Of a DNA stretch of 64,000 nucleotides, positions 1 to 13,140 are shown piece after piece (within the stretch, counting starts at the first letter, position 1; each line of letters opens with the position of its first letter). The notes under the pieces are model-generated. The model did not search any database, was not told the DNA's origin, and was given only the letters and a program-made list of their open reading frames with translations. Origin of the DNA: Lantana camara (lineage: Eukaryota; Streptophyta; Magnoliopsida; Lamiales; Verbenaceae). The stretch lies in contig CM074856.1 of assembly GCA_037501455.1 (NCBI GenBank), forward strand, positions 23,333,001-23,397,000. The letters run 5' to 3'. A program made the translations under genes and the position numbers.

Positions 1-2076
1 CTCGACTCTTGAATAAATTTTATATTTATTTTTATTCACTATGACATCATTCATGACATCACCCTTCTAAAAATAGAAAGGTTAAATAAATGAATATAAC
101 TCTTCCACATTTCCTACAAGAATACCATATACTTGTGTGAATTAGAAATATTCCACATTTCTTACAAAAATACCATACAAAAATGTGGGTTAGAAATCTT
201 CCACATCTCTCATAAACTTTAGAAATTGCAACATAAGCCCCTAATTCATTCCTATAAATACCCTAGAGCTCATTCACAAAATTCACACAAATCACTCACT
301 CTCCCTTGGTCACTTAAAGCAGCCCTCTCTCTCCCGCATTAAGGTGTGTTTTTCTTTTATTATTTCATGCTTTATATTATGTTCTTGGTATAATATAGTC
401 ATAGCATGCCTAGGATTAATTAAATTATGCTTTAGGAATTTATTTTATGAAATATATGCTATTTATGCTAGCTTAGGAAAAATGTGGGAACATATATGAA
501 TTTTATTTAATTAAATACATGCTTTATGATATGATATAGTGTGTTCATATGTTTAAATATTCATGATCTTATTTCATTAAATTCATGCCTAGAATAATTT
601 ATTTAGAATTAATTTTATGATTAAAGTTACATAAAGTGCTACATTATGAGTTTAATTATGTGTTATGGACTAAGAACTTGTTAGATCTGATCATGAACTA
701 ATATGCACACATTCATAAGCATAAGAACACATTCATAATGTTCTTGATCAATTTTAAGTGCACGTGTGATAGTGTGTGAGTGTGTGTATTCGATTTTATG
801 TTATAAAGTGATTAATTCATAAGAATTTGAATAGTAAATGTTTTCAATAGTAATTTTGACTTTTTGGTCAACCCATATTCTGAATATTTCGAAATTAATA
901 TAAAAATAATTATAAAATAGGTTTTGGAATTTTTAAAGGAAGATTTTATCCGAATTTTCCGAAAATCGGCAATCTTGTAAACGTTTTCTAAAAGGTGACC
1001 TACATTGTCAAATTAAATTCTAAATTTCATTTCTAATATTCTAATTAGGATTATAATGTGATTAATAAATATTTAAGTGGTTAAATAATTCACGAAACCT
1101 GATTAATTAATTAAATTACGTTAAACTATTAAAATTAGAGTTTACCGGGAATTCTCTAACATGATATAGTTTATGTGTTTACTTGATTAGAATAATGAGT
1201 AATCCTTTTATGCATGAACATTATGTGTTTTATGTACTTATTTGATTAAAATAAGGAACCTAGTTCTAAGCCTATAGTAGTTAATACTTTCAGGCGCACT
1301 GGAATCCACATTACAATGTCTGACTACCGGTATAGGTGAGGGTTAAAATGTTTTCAAATGGAATCATGCTATACATATGTATCTATATAAAAACTATTTC
1401 CAAGCCTACCTATCATTTTGATTTACTACCCTATATACATATTATTGTACTACAATGTCCCTCTTAAGGGAAAATACTTCCATGTTCATGTTACAGTATC
1501 CCTTTCAAGGGGAAAATACTTTCATACCGGAATCAACGTTTCACTAGGACAATATATACCTTAAGTCCACTTTATCAAAATGTTGACTTCGGGTTATGCA
1601 AGCAAAATATTGTTCTTGATTCATGTTATGGGCCCCGGCTGTATCCGTAGCGAGCAATTACCCGGAAGGTATCGGGCCGAGGGTATTGTTGGTGCTGCGG
1701 ACTGCCACCACCTCTTGGTAGTGGTTTAACTGGAGGTTAGTTACTCCACGCCAAGGGATGAGAGAGAGATAGCTGCCTCCCGAATCGTGTTCGTGGTCTC
1801 TAGGGTTTGATTCCCTATTGACATCAAGGATTAGTGGAGTTAATATTCTTGGTTTTATTGAAGTATCGGTGCCTTGATCAGCCCGATACTATTTTACCAA
1901 TTATTTAAGGAGTTATGGATGGAGAGGCCTAGCTTGCGGGAATTAATGTTCTTGTTACAAACGGTTCATATTTCTACAAACATTCCAAACTACCCCTATC
2001 CCTGTTTTACACATATCATGAACTGTTCCATATTTGCTATATCCTATTGTTAATATTGTAGATCAAGATCTTCTTG

Positions 2077-2132
<56 letters not shown>

Positions 2133-2583
2133 TCTATAAACCCTCATACCCCCTTCACTTAGTCACTTTGACTAACCCTCTCGCCTATTTTAAAATGCAC
2201 GATTTCAGGAATCAATGAACGACAACTAGAGGTATCTTGAAGCATTACAACAGTAGGTTGGATCCGATCCTAAGAGTATACTGTCTTGAGCCTACTCTCT
2301 GCAGAAACAAACTATCTCATACTTTGTCCTTGCATGTTAACCTGTAGTACTCTTTTGCAAACTACTTTGATCAATAATGATAATCCTTGCTCATTGTACG
2401 TTATCCTCCCCGTTCATTGGTAAAGTTGAATCTCTTTATCTTCCACTGCACTGTGACATATACTCCATTCATATATTATCCTGACCGTTCGCCGTAGTAT
2501 TTCCTGAGTGTTGGGTCTAACCTCCACTCAGGGAGTATTGCGGTGCGGGGTTGAAGTGCTGTAGAGGCGCTACAAGATAGAAA
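1..2583. repeat. Noncoding LTR-like relic sequence
   Basis: No convincing coding region is present. A TATA-like box (TATAAATA, 253-260) is followed by a CT-rich leader near 300-340, as in plant LTR promoters. At 1620-1900 there is GC-richer text with words such as GGGCCCCGG and TATCGGGCCGA. Similar words occur in the Gypsy LTR relics at 55.2 and 57.4 kb, which suggests a decayed LTR-retrotransposon. Its right end is the target of the LINE insertion at 2602. It may include part of the 3' LTR of the minus-strand Copia relic that resumes at 8794, but this cannot be tested because that relic has no second LTR. Confidence 0.4.
2080..2126. repeat. (TA)n microsatellite
   Basis: About 23 uninterrupted AT dinucleotides. 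A short imperfect palindrome (GATCAAGATCTTCTTGATCA) lies immediately to the left. Confidence 0.95.
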
Positions 2584-2601
2584 TACATTAATTCTAATGT
2601 T
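2584..2601. repeat. Left target-site duplication of LINE-1
   Basis: The 18-bp sequence TACATTAATTCTAATGTT is repeated exactly at 8776-8793. It is the duplicated target of the LINE between them and fixes both element ends. Confidence 0.95.
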
Positions 2602-2651
2602 CTTTTTTTTTTTTTTTTTGGAAAAAGGACCCTCCCGAAAGAGGGTAGCCC

Positions 2652-5600
2652 TCAAAGGGCATTACAATCACCTAGAACCAAGTCCACAAGGAAAGATGGA
2701 AAATCCGAACCACCTTCGCAGGCCGGAGCCGCATTACAAGCTAACGCGTGAGCTACAATATTGGCCACTCGACGCACAAAAAGGAAACGACAGCTAGAGA
2801 AAGAAGAAGCATAAAGCCTAGTCTCATGTACAATGTTCCCAAGATCAGAATAATCAGCAAAAGGAGAGGAGATTTTGTTAATAAGATTCAGGCAATCACT
2901 CTCCACCAAAACATCCTTCCAACCATGAACCTGCGCAAACTCCAGGGCCTGCAAGACAGCCGCAGCTTCAATAGCTTTGGGCTCCAGTGAACCTACAAAA
3001 CGATCGCACTTCCAAGCCAAACAACAACCCAAATGATCATGGGCCACCATCCCAACCCCAATCTCACCCATATCCACAAAGAGCGCACCATCCACGTTAA
3101 TTTTAACAACCCTAGGTCTCGAATGAGTCTAGGAAACCTGCTGAACTGACGCAACAAAATCTTGTATTGGAATTCGGTCATAAAGAGAAGGAGTAGAACT
3201 CAGATTAAGGAAAAACTCTACAAGCTCATCCGGGCGCATACCGCAGGCTTCAGTTGTAGTCTTGTTTCGAAACCACCACAAACCCTATAAGATCAAAGCA
3301 AATCTTGCACATTGAACAACATCCAAAGCAGCAAAAACTTTCTCGACCCACTTGTGGACTCCCCCCTCAAAACAAGCAATGAAAGTCCAAGGGAGGAGCG
3401 AGATCGCCCAAACCTGACGGGAAAACGGGCAAGTGAACAAAGAGTGTTTGATATCTTCCAAAGGGGTTAGGCAAACGGGGCAGTCATCATCCACTTGGCA
3501 TTTACGTGAGACAAGCTTCGAAGAAGTTGGAAGAATATCGTGACAAACCCGCCAAAGAAAAACGTGAACTTTCAGTGCCACTTGTAACTTCCAAATCCTA
3601 TTCCACAGTTTGCTAGAGTTTAAACTGGAAGAGGAAGCACAGTGAGCGCCTTCCAAGGCCAGGACCACTTTATGGGCGCTGCGAACAGAAAGTATCCCAT
3701 TCTTCTCAAAATGCCAAATCAGCTTATCAACGCGGACCTCTCTTCCTAAAGGAATACTCCGAATAATAGCAGCATCAGCGGGGCAAAAAGAATCTTTGAT
3801 CAAACGCAAATTCCACCCAAGACCGTTAGGAAGGAGAACTTGGGCAACCTTAGTAAGTGTTGGGTCGCGCGGTTGGCGAATGAGGGGCCGAAAAGAAGTC
3901 GGTCTCGGTAACCTTCTATCATGCCAAATGTCCAGTGAAGTACCCAAACCAATACGCCACCGAGAGCCAGCCACTAGAATCGGTCTAGATGCCAAAATAC
4001 TCCTCCAAGTAAAAGAGGGAGACCACCCCAAGCTCGCGCCAAAGAAATCAGAATGAGAAAAATATCTTGCTTTAAGTACTCTGCTCAGAAGGCAATCCTG
4101 GCAGGAAACAATTCTCTAGGCTTGCTTAGCAAGGAGACTGAGGTTAAAGACTTGAAGTTCCTGAATCCAAGTCCCCCATTCTGTTTTTTTGAACTAAGCT
4201 TCTCCCAAGAGAGCCAATGGATGTGGTTCCTTTCTTTATCGTTCCACCAGAAATTTGCCGAGAAGGAATCCAATTCTTTCACAAAAGAGTCAGGCAACTT
4301 GAAACAACCCATAGAATAAGTAGGAATAGCCTGGACCACCGTTTTAAGAAGGATTTCTTTACCCACTGTCGAGAGATTCTTCTCGAAGAAGCCACACACT
4401 TTTTTTCCTAATACGGTCATGGAGAGAAGCAAACAGAGTCTTCTTAGATTTCCCAACCACGGAAGGGAGTCCAGATAAAGATCAAATTTCTCAACCCTCT
4501 GGACGCCCAACCTATTCGCCAATCCAAGCCCCGCATCTAGAGAAACATTACGACTGAACACAACTGAGGACTTTTGAAAATTGATAACCTGTCCGGAAGT
4601 CCGAGAATATAAATCAAGAACCCTAGTAATACCATCAAAAGCACATGCACCAGCTCTCCCGCAAACCAGGGTATCTTCCGCAAAAAGCAAATGGGAAATT
4701 CTAGGAGCGTTCCGACAGATAGCGATTCCTTGGATACAACCGTTGTCCTCCAAATCCTGTAAAGCAATGGTAAAAACTTCTGCACAAAGGAGGAAAAGGT
4801 AAGGTGAAAGAGGATTACCCTGATGGATGCGTCTCCCCGGGGACAGCGAACCAAAATAAGACCCATCAAGGACAAAAGAGAAAGAAATAGAAGATATGCA
4901 AGTGTAAATGGTCTGAACCAAATGCGAAGGAAAACCTAACCTCTCAAGCGTCCGGGTCAGGAACCTCCACTCAATCCGATCTTATGCTTTACTCATATCA
5001 AGTTACAGAGCAAAGAATCCCTCTTTCCCCCTGTTTTTCTTTTTCAGGAAATGATTAACTTCAAAAGCTAGGAGAACATTATCAATAATAAGGCATTTGG
5101 GAATGAAAGCAAACTGGGTCACAAAAATAATATCATTGAGCACAGGTTTAATACGGTTAGCTAAACATTTCGAAGCAATCTTGTAAATCACGTTACAAAG
5201 ACTAATAGGTCCGAATTGGGTAATAAGATCAGGTTTATGGCACTTAGGGATCAGAACAATATGAGTGAAATTAAGTTTGTTGGAAAAGATCCCTTTGTTA
5301 AGAAAATTTAGCACACAGGCAGTAACATTACCCCCCACTACATGCCAAAATTTTTGAAAGAAAAACGGCGGCAAGCCATCGGGGCCCAGGGATTTAAGGG
5401 GGAACATATCTTTCAAAGCAAGTTTTACCTCGTTTGCATTAAAGGGGCGGCCCAGCATGTCTTTCGTATGATCATTGACTTTGGGTTGGACTACCCGAAT
5501 AAACTCCTCCACATCAGAATCCGAACAGTTAGAGGATGTGAACAGATCTCCAATGTACTTCTCAATAATGCTCTGGATATCCTCCCGAAAGGAGCAGAGA

Positions 5601-6744
5601 CGACCAGCTTCATCGCACAGCCCATCAATCCTGTTATTCTTCGCTCGTTGGGAAGTTTTATTGTGAAAAAACTTCGTATTTCTATCCCTTCTTTGAGCTA
5701 GTAAGCCTTTGAGTGTTGCTTCCACATAATTTCTGCTTGTTTCGCTAACTCCTCAACACGGATCCGGAGGGTCTTCTCTTGGGCCTTAGAATCGGCAGTG
5801 ATAGGGCCAGATCGGAGAATCTCAATGGTGGCTTCAAGATTCTTCATCTCTTATTCCAGGGAAAAATTGTGATTCTTACGCCCATTAAGAAATACCACTT
5901 TGCACTTCTCAGAATTCTCAAGGGTAGTAAAAATAGCAAAGTCACTAGAATCCTCAGTCCAAGAATCCCGAATAATCTTTTCACAATCCTCAGAGTGCGC
6001 CCACATGGCTTCGAAACAAAACGGCCTTGTTTGTGGCTGACCGAGTGTGGCTTTCTGGACGTTTCGATTAATAAGGGATAGTGGTCAGAGACAGAGTTGT
6101 GAATATGGGTAACCTGATAAGAGGGAAACATTGTAGACCAAGAGTGGGACGCAGTGGCTCTGTCCAATCTCGCTCTGATAGTATTAGGACAGGGCTGGTT
6201 GTTAGACCAAGGCAACCTCAAAACCGAGATCAACTAGACCTGCGAGATCAAGAACTTGGTGAAATGCTGCCATCAAACCAGGAGCCCTGGGAGCACCACC
6301 TTCTTTTTCACCATTATTGAGAATCTCATTGAAGTCGCCATAGACAAGCCACGGATAGTTAGAAATTTTTCCCAGATGCTCCAACAGCTTCTAGGACCTC
6401 CACTTGAATTGTTTGTCCGGTTCCCCATAAAATCCCGTCAATCTCCAGATTGGTTCACTACCTATGCAACCCACCAACACATCCACATGATTTTTAGAAA
6501 AAGATTGGAGGCTAACCGAAACATCTTTCCTTCAGAGAAGGGCTAAACCACCGCTTTTACCAACGCACTCAACTTCCACACCGAACCAGTCCAACAACTC
6601 CTTAATATGCTCGATTCTCCTTCTGCGGCACAGTGTTATATAGATGAACAAGATTGAGGGGTTGAATTCCCTGATAAGGGATTTTAAGGTTTGAACTTTC
6701 CGGGGACCCCCCATATCCCGGGAGTTCCAAGATAATAGATTCAT
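2652..6744 (-). pseudogene. LINE-1 ORF2: endonuclease / reverse transcriptase / RNase H relic
   Basis: The likely start is the ATG at 6744, opening with MNLLSWNSRD, the APE-type endonuclease N-terminus. The family usually has Cys in the WNCRG position, which is Ser here. GDFNEIL (about 6340) and SDHYPLL (about 6100) are further endonuclease motifs. The RT block covers 5725-4085. SLGPDGLPP and the fingers/palm region are recognisable, motif A is cut by a stop in the AYDR position, and the catalytic FADD reads FAED. The zf-RVT region is at 4031-3285 and the RNase H-like domain (RVT_3 type) at 3095-2652. At least four frame changes are needed, so no active protein can be made. Confidence 0.9.
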
Positions 6745-7634
6745 GGCGTCTGGCTGGGCTACCCAGCAGCACCCGCCAATGCATCGCAATCATCCTTCGG
6801 AGGTGGAAAAATCCCAGACTGGGAAATATTAGCCCGCTTAGGATGGGGAAGAAGAGGGGTTTTCAGAGTATAGGAAGACGGACGTTTGAGAGACGTGAGA
6901 AGATGGAGGGTATTAGTGATTTCAGAGGATTTCTTGGAAGTGAATTTGCGGATGAGACGAGGGCAGTGATTCTTATTGGAGTTTGTTGGGGATTTTTGGT
7001 TAGAAAAAATTGTGCTACAACTGTTGTTGGCGTGAGGGATACAGTAATGGAGATTGGGGGAGTTACGGCCTCACTATTTGATCTTACAATAAAAAAGGTT
7101 ATATTCTGGAAATTTCTTTGTATGGGGCCTGAGGTTAAAAAATTTAGAGAGGCAAGACATGGGCTGGCAGTTGGAGGGGGGTTTAATTTCTTTGTTATCA
7201 TTAAGGGATTGGGCTTCAGGGAATGGGGCCGTAGGTTTAATTTCTAGGTTTTCACAAAAGACAGGCGCAGCTTGAGTACTGTAATTGTGGGCTGAGAAAA
7301 AGGGGGGTCCAATATTTGATAATGAGTTGGGTTGGAAAATCTTAATAGGGTTTGACGGGTTGTTGGCGAGGTTTGAAAAAAAAGAGGAAAAGTATCTCGT
7401 AATATTTGACTGTAGAGATTTCTTACTTCCAGAAGGAAGATTTTGTGTATCTGCAGAGATATGGTTTACAGGTTTCGGTAGAATATCTGATATAGGAGTG
7501 TCTGAAGAATTATGGGGATCTTTCTGACAGTTCTTTCAGTAAGAATCTTTTCCCCACCTACTTTGGGGATTAGGCTTCTCTCGAAAAGAAGGTTTGCTAG
7601 CGGCCATGGATCTTGTACCGGCGAATGTATTTTT

Positions 7635-8467
7635 TTACGGTGATTCTCTCAGCCATGCTCCAAATGGGAAATTAGGACTGAGGTCGACAAAATTGTCCTC
7701 AAATCTAGTTTCACAAATCTTCTCTGTATGATCGTATCTCCTGCATAAATAACAGTATTTGGGAAGACGTTCGTAGGTGAAAGTAACAATCAGTTCCTTT
7801 CCATCGGAATTCTGCAACTTCAAACACCGTGGAATAGGTTTATCCATAGAAATTTCCTCTCTAACACAAAGGCCATTCGCTCGTTTGTTACCCCTATTCT
7901 CGAAATCAACATCAACAAATCGTCCCACCTTATTTCCAATAAATTCTACCATGCTTCTAGTCAGTTTACTGAAAGGTAAGCCGTTATGTGCATGAAGAAA
8001 GGACACCATTCGAGATTCATCTCCATGGGGTCTTCACCTTCTTCTATTGTATTGAGAATCATCAGCGATCTGTCAAAATGCCAAGGGGCGCCCTCGATCG
8101 CCCGTCTATGGTCCAATGTGTAATTAAACTGCATTATAATTCGATTATCACCCGCCTTCAATATGGTCACTCCCTTCACTGGATTCATAGCTTTTGTAAT
8201 AGTAAGCTTCATAGCCTCGAAGTTTACCGTTTTCCTAGTAAGAATCTTCCCCACCAAACACAACTTAGAGTCGCCGCTCAATTCATTCCATGCAGATTCG
8301 GGGACAATGGTTGTTATTGACTCTTCTTCCGTTAACGATAGGGCATTATTCAACTTGAGGAAATCGTCTTCCATAGTGTTCGGATCTAACTTGGTTGGGA
8401 GCATTCGGGAGGTCCCCCTCTGGATCGAGGTTGACATCCTGGGCCCCCTCTCCGTAGCTAGTAGCAA
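7635..8467 (-). pseudogene. LINE-1 ORF1 (gag-like, DUF4283 plus CCHC zinc knuckle) relic
   Basis: The ORF begins at the ATG at 8467. The N-terminal about 165 residues resemble the DUF4283 domain of plant LINE ORF1 (for example GKILTRKTVNFEAM and GAPWHFDRSLM). One frameshift near 8000 separates it from the C-terminal part, which holds a zf-CCHC_4 type knuckle with Cys-x2-Cys-x4-His-x4-Cys spacing (CYLCRRYDHTEKIC, about 7755-7714). A Ser/Thr/Pro-rich tail appears to continue in a further frame to about 6860. In this family the protein binds LINE RNA to form the retrotransposition particle. Here it is broken. Confidence 0.85.
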
Positions 8468-8775
8468 AACCTACAGAAAACAGAGAGGGGAAAAAAAAAT
8501 GAGAGAGGGGGGAGGAGAGGGAAAACCGGGGGAAGGGGGCGAAAAACGGGAAAGAGAGCAGAGGGGAAAGAGAGATGAGGCGCTGGTCGGATGGAGTAGC
8601 AACACTTCGTCGGATGAAGAGACAATATCACTAGAAAAACACCACAACTCAGAACAGGGATCTGCTATCAAGGACAAGAGAAGCAGAAGAAACCACCACT
8701 CTCAAAAGAGAGACCAATAACTCTCAGCAAGAGAGAGAAACAACATCTTGTGTGCCGGAGTTCATTTTGGTGCAT

Positions 8776-8793
8776 TACATTAATTCTAATGTT
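8776..8793. repeat. Right target-site duplication of LINE-1
   Basis: Exact copy of 2584-2601, on the 5' side of the minus-strand LINE. Confidence 0.95.
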
Positions 8794-11700
8794 ACACAAA
8801 TCGCTAATCAACAGTTTGTTATTACCCCTTAAACCTTTTAGCTAGTAGTTATGCTAGGAAAGGTAGGGTTCCTACTAAAGGTGATTTTTAGTAAAGGGTG
8901 TAAACCCATACCTCTCGTGGTGCTAGCGACCACATCTCTAACAAGTCCTTTGGCTGATGGATCTGCTAAATTGTTATGTGATCTTACATAAATTATAGTG
9001 ATGATCCCTTCCGAGATTAATTCTCGTACATACGCATGTCGTAAACCAATATGTCTAGACTTTCCATTATACATTTTACTGAGAGCTCTAGACATTGTTG
9101 CTTCACTGTCACAATGCAAAAAAATAGTTGGCATCGGTTGTGGCCACAACTTTATATCTAATAGTAAATTTCTCAGCCATTCTGCTTCTTTACCGGCTGC
9201 TGCTAATGCAACAAATTCTTATTCCATGGTGGAATGTGTTACACACGTTTGTTTCTTGGACCCCCAAGATACTGCCCCTCCAACAAGAGTAAAAATCCAT
9301 CCTGTGGTTGATTTATTATTATTTACGCTAGTTATTCAACTAGCGTCAGAATAACCTTCAAGTACTGCAGGATCTTGGTTATAGAATAATCCTAAATTTT
9401 TAGTACTCTTTAACTAACCAAGCCCTCTTGCAATTCCTTTCTAATGATCTGAATTTGGATCATGTGTAAATCTGGAAAGTGTGCATACTGCATATGCAAT
9501 GTCTGGTCTAGTACAGTGCATGGAATACATAAGGCTTCCGATAGCACTAGCATACTCAAGTTTTGCAACTTCTCTTCCTTCATTTATTATCAACTTACAT
9601 GAAGGATCGAAGGGTGTACTACTTTCTTTAATTTGCAAGTGTTTTTGTTTAACATTTTCTGAATATAGTGAGACTAATTTAAAGCATAACCCCCACTGTG
9701 TCTTTCAATTTTGATACCTAGTATAGTGTCAACTTCTCCTAAATCTTTCATTTTAAATTGAGATGACAAATATTTTTTAGTTTCATTTATACCATGCATG
9801 TTAGTCCCAATAATACGCATGTCATCAACATATAAACACACAACTACACCATACTCATCATTAAATTTAGAATAAATGCAGTTATCTGCACTATTATGAC
9901 GAAAACCATATGATTACACTATCAAATTTCTCGTATCATTGTTTTGGAGCTTGTTTTAAGCCGTATGATGATTTAATTAATTTGCAAACTTTGTTCTCAT
10001 TTCCAGACAATATAAAACCGTGTGGTTGTTCCATATACACCTCTTCTTCTAAATCACCATTTAAAAATGTGGTTTTAACATCCATTTGGTGAACATTTAA
10101 CTAATTTATGAATGCTAATGCAAGTAAGATCCTAATAGAAGTTATACGTGCAACGGGTGCATATGTATCAAAATAGTCTACGCCTTTCTTTTCTCTAAAC
10201 CCTTTGGCTACTAATCTGGCTTTGAAAGTTTGTATAGATCCATCTGTGTTATATTTTCTTCTGAATACCCATTTACATTCTATAACTTTTGATCTAGGAG
10301 GTAAGTCAGTGAGTACCCAAGTTTTGTTACCTAACAATGAATCCATTTCATTGTTAATGGCCTCCTTCCAGAATGCAACATCTCTAGATGACATTGCTTC
10401 ATTAAAGTCCTTAGGATCATTTTCTGTATTAAATAAGATGGTTATTGTTCGAACCACAGTTTCTCTACTTGCTTCAACAATATAATACAAGAAATCAGGA
10501 TCTAATTTCGTTTCAATTCTTCCTCTTTGACTTCTCCTTAATTCATGGGGAGAATTATTATTTATTTTCTTTTTATTTTCAGAGGAATAATTATCTTTAG
10601 GACTTATTTCTCGTGATTTTTCTGGTTGTGCAGATTTCTCTCCAATGAATTTATTTTTTATAAATTTAACATCTCTAGATTCAATTATAATATTTGAATC
10701 CAAGTCCACAAGCCTATAAGCTTTTGAATTTTCTACGTAACCTTCGAATACACTTTTTAATACTCTAAGTCCTAATTTTGTTCTTTTTGGTTCATTTACT
10801 CTATAAAAGGCCAAACATCCCCAAAATCTAAGATAACTTAGATTTGGTTTTCTTCCTCTCCATAATTCATATGGAGATATTTTTAATTTCTTTGAGGGTA
10901 TTCTGTTGTGCACATGACAAGCCGTTAACATTGTTTCTCCCCACAAATTCTTTGGAAAATTTCAATTCAATAGCATTGCATTAGTCATATCAACTAAAGT
11001 CCTATTTTTTCCTTTCTCCCAAACTATTTTGTTGGGGAGTATACGGCGCACCACTTTGATGTATAATTCCATTTTCTTCACAAAAATGAGAAAATTATTA
11101 GGAAAATATTCTTCTCCCCGATCACTTCAAAGAGTTTTTATTTTCTTTCCAATTTGATTTTCCACAACAGATTTATATATTTTGAATTTATCAAATGCTT
11201 CATCCTTATTTTTCATGAGATAAATGAAAGTAAATCTAGAGAAATCATCTATGAACGTTATAACGTATCTATTTCCTCCACGACTTAAAATACCATTTAA
11301 CTCACATATATCGGAATGGATAAGTTCTAATAATTTTGTATTTCTTTCTGCCTTAGGAAAAGGTTTTCTACACATTTTAGCTTGAATACAAATTTCACAT
11401 TTTTTTTAATATCTTCCTTTGCATATGATATTAATCCATTTTTAGACATAAAATTTAAGTAATGAAAATTTATATGACCTAACCTATGATGCCATAATTC
11501 AAGAGAAGCTAATTCCACAGAGTAAGTAGAAATAGTAGTTTTATTCATGTCAATTGCATCAGTACATAGTTTGAACATTCCATCACAATAATATCCCTTT
11601 CCAACAAAAATATTAATTTTTGACAAGATTAAATTGTTGGACTCTAAAACAGCCTTCAATCCTTTCTGGCACAACAGAGAAGCCGAAACCAAATTCTTAT

Positions 11701-12490
11701 GAATTCCTGGAACATGGAAAACATTAGTCGGAAGCATTTTCTTTCCAGATGTGAATTGAATTTCAACGTTTCCTTTTCCAAGTACTGCAGCAGTATTTGA
11801 ATTTCCCATCATCACTTGTTCTCCATCTGTAGCATTAGCATAGCTTTTAAAATGGCTTCTGTCTTTACAAACATGAATAGTAGCACTAGAGTCAAACCAC
11901 CAATCATCCGATCGATCCATTGTGGCTATGTTGAGTTCACTAACCAAACTTATATTTAAGTTGGACACCATAACAATAATTTCCTCAACATTTGATTTAG
12001 ATTCTGCCACTTGGATATTAGGAGTTACTTTTCCTTCATTTTTCTTCCATTTCCGAAAGCCACAATCCTTTTTGATGTGCCCTTTCTTGCCGCAACAATA
12101 GCATGTCACACTCTTGTTTTGTTGGTATTATTTTTAGAAAATTTCCTTTTATTTCCTCTTTTGTAGAGATGTTTATTATTTTCTAAAACAAAATTTATTT
12201 TGGAATCTTATTGCAAGTCATGTGTCTTGTCAAGTAATCAAGTTTCTTCCTCTATATGTACGTGTTTAAGCAGTTGATCTACAGTAAACTCTTCTGCAGA
12301 ATGCAGTAATTTCTTTCTGTAGCTATTCCAATTTACAGGAAGTTTGGAGATTATAGCCCCAACTTGCACCGCTTCAGGAATTTCAATTTTCAAATCCATA
12401 AGGTCAGACACATAGACTTGCAATTTGTAGTAGTTATTTGTCTATCTGAATTAGATATATATAAGGCACGAAACGTTATTTCTAACCATC
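8794..12490 (-). mobile_element. 5'-truncated Ty1/Copia relic
   Basis: A minus-strand Copia element with gag, protease, integrase, RT and RNase H in order. A purine-rich tract on the minus strand at about 8815-8830 could be the polypurine tract, with TGTTGATTAG just beyond it as a possible 3' LTR start. The LINE at 2602-8775 would then sit about 20 bp inside that LTR. No primer site or 5' LTR is present: the gag N-terminus fades near 12430-12490. The right limit is approximate. Confidence 0.8.
8838..12423 (-). pseudogene. Copia gag-pol relic
   Basis: Minus-strand pieces in order: gag C-terminal part (12423-12238); zinc knuckle CYCCGKKGHIKKDC (about 12100); protease with DSSA where the family has DSGA or DTGA; GAG-pre-integrase LWHHRLGH; integrase core (11375 to about 10950, with a stop between the pieces); RT (10946-10101, WVFRRKYNTDG and RLVAKGF) continuing through a broken stretch with YVDD near 9820; then SLMYSMHCTRPDIAYAV (about 9540). 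A deletion lies near 9440, before the RNase H tail ending at 8838. At least five frame breaks are seen. It differs in sequence from the young Copia at 34.1 kb, so it belongs to another lineage. Confidence 0.88.
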
Positions 12491-13140
12491 ACAAAGTTTG
12501 TGGAATTTTTCTTTGAAACGACGTAACTTTTCTTCTAATTGAAGAGTCCTTCCAAAGAAAACTACTTATGGAGATAAATAGCAGAAAACTGCTCATGAGA
12601 ATAAATAGTAGAAAATAAAATATATAAAATATATTTTATTTCCTATTTTCAATGGTTAATCATTTTATAAGCTACACGTTATTTTTCCAACAGACCCAAC
12701 GCAAGTCGAAGCTGTATTTCTAGCAAGAGTGTGAGCTATAACATTAGCACCACGCCTAATAAGACTGAAACGAACTTCCTTAAATGAGGAACACACCCGC
12801 TTGGTATCCGAGATTATGTTGCCAATGAGGGAAAGATCTTTGTCATCCTGTTGAAGAAGCTTGATGGCGATCGAATTATCGTCTTCTATTATAACCTTAT
12901 CCCAACCGAAATCTCGTCCCAAGATCGCTGCACTCCGGGCCGCTAACGCCTCCGCAACAAGAAAGTTTGCCGAATGTGCCTTTCTATCTGTTTCCCAACC
13001 CACACGACAACCATCATCCGTACGAGCAATCACACCAACACTCACCTCATTCATTTCCCGAAACACCGCCCTGTTAAAGTTGATCTTAACCCGACCTGTA
13101 CTCCGGTTTGACCATCTAGTAGCAGCACCATTCGACCCTA

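Larger units (their letters stand above)
2602..8775 (-). mobile_element. Full-length L1-type LINE (LINE-1), degenerate
   Basis: A 6.17-kb non-LTR retrotransposon on the minus strand with a perfect 18-bp TSD. The poly(A) tail reads as poly(T) at 2603-2619. Reading the minus strand, it has a CT-rich 5' UTR, ORF1 with a zinc knuckle, then ORF2 with endonuclease, reverse transcriptase, zf-RVT and C-terminal RNase H. This is the standard plant L1 order. Both ORFs carry frameshifts and stops, so the copy is dead. The perfect long TSD shows that it was inserted full length rather than 5'-truncated. The internal decay contrasts with the intact TSD. Confidence 0.93.

Noticed and set aside
6843..7527. 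Plus-strand frames of 134 and 80 codons
   Set aside because: They are antisense to the LINE-1 ORF1 tail and match no family.
8163..8720. 185-codon plus-strand frame with a Glu/Arg/Gly-rich end
   Set aside because: It is antisense to LINE-1 ORF1 and its GA-rich 5' UTR. Low-complexity sequence explains the open frame.
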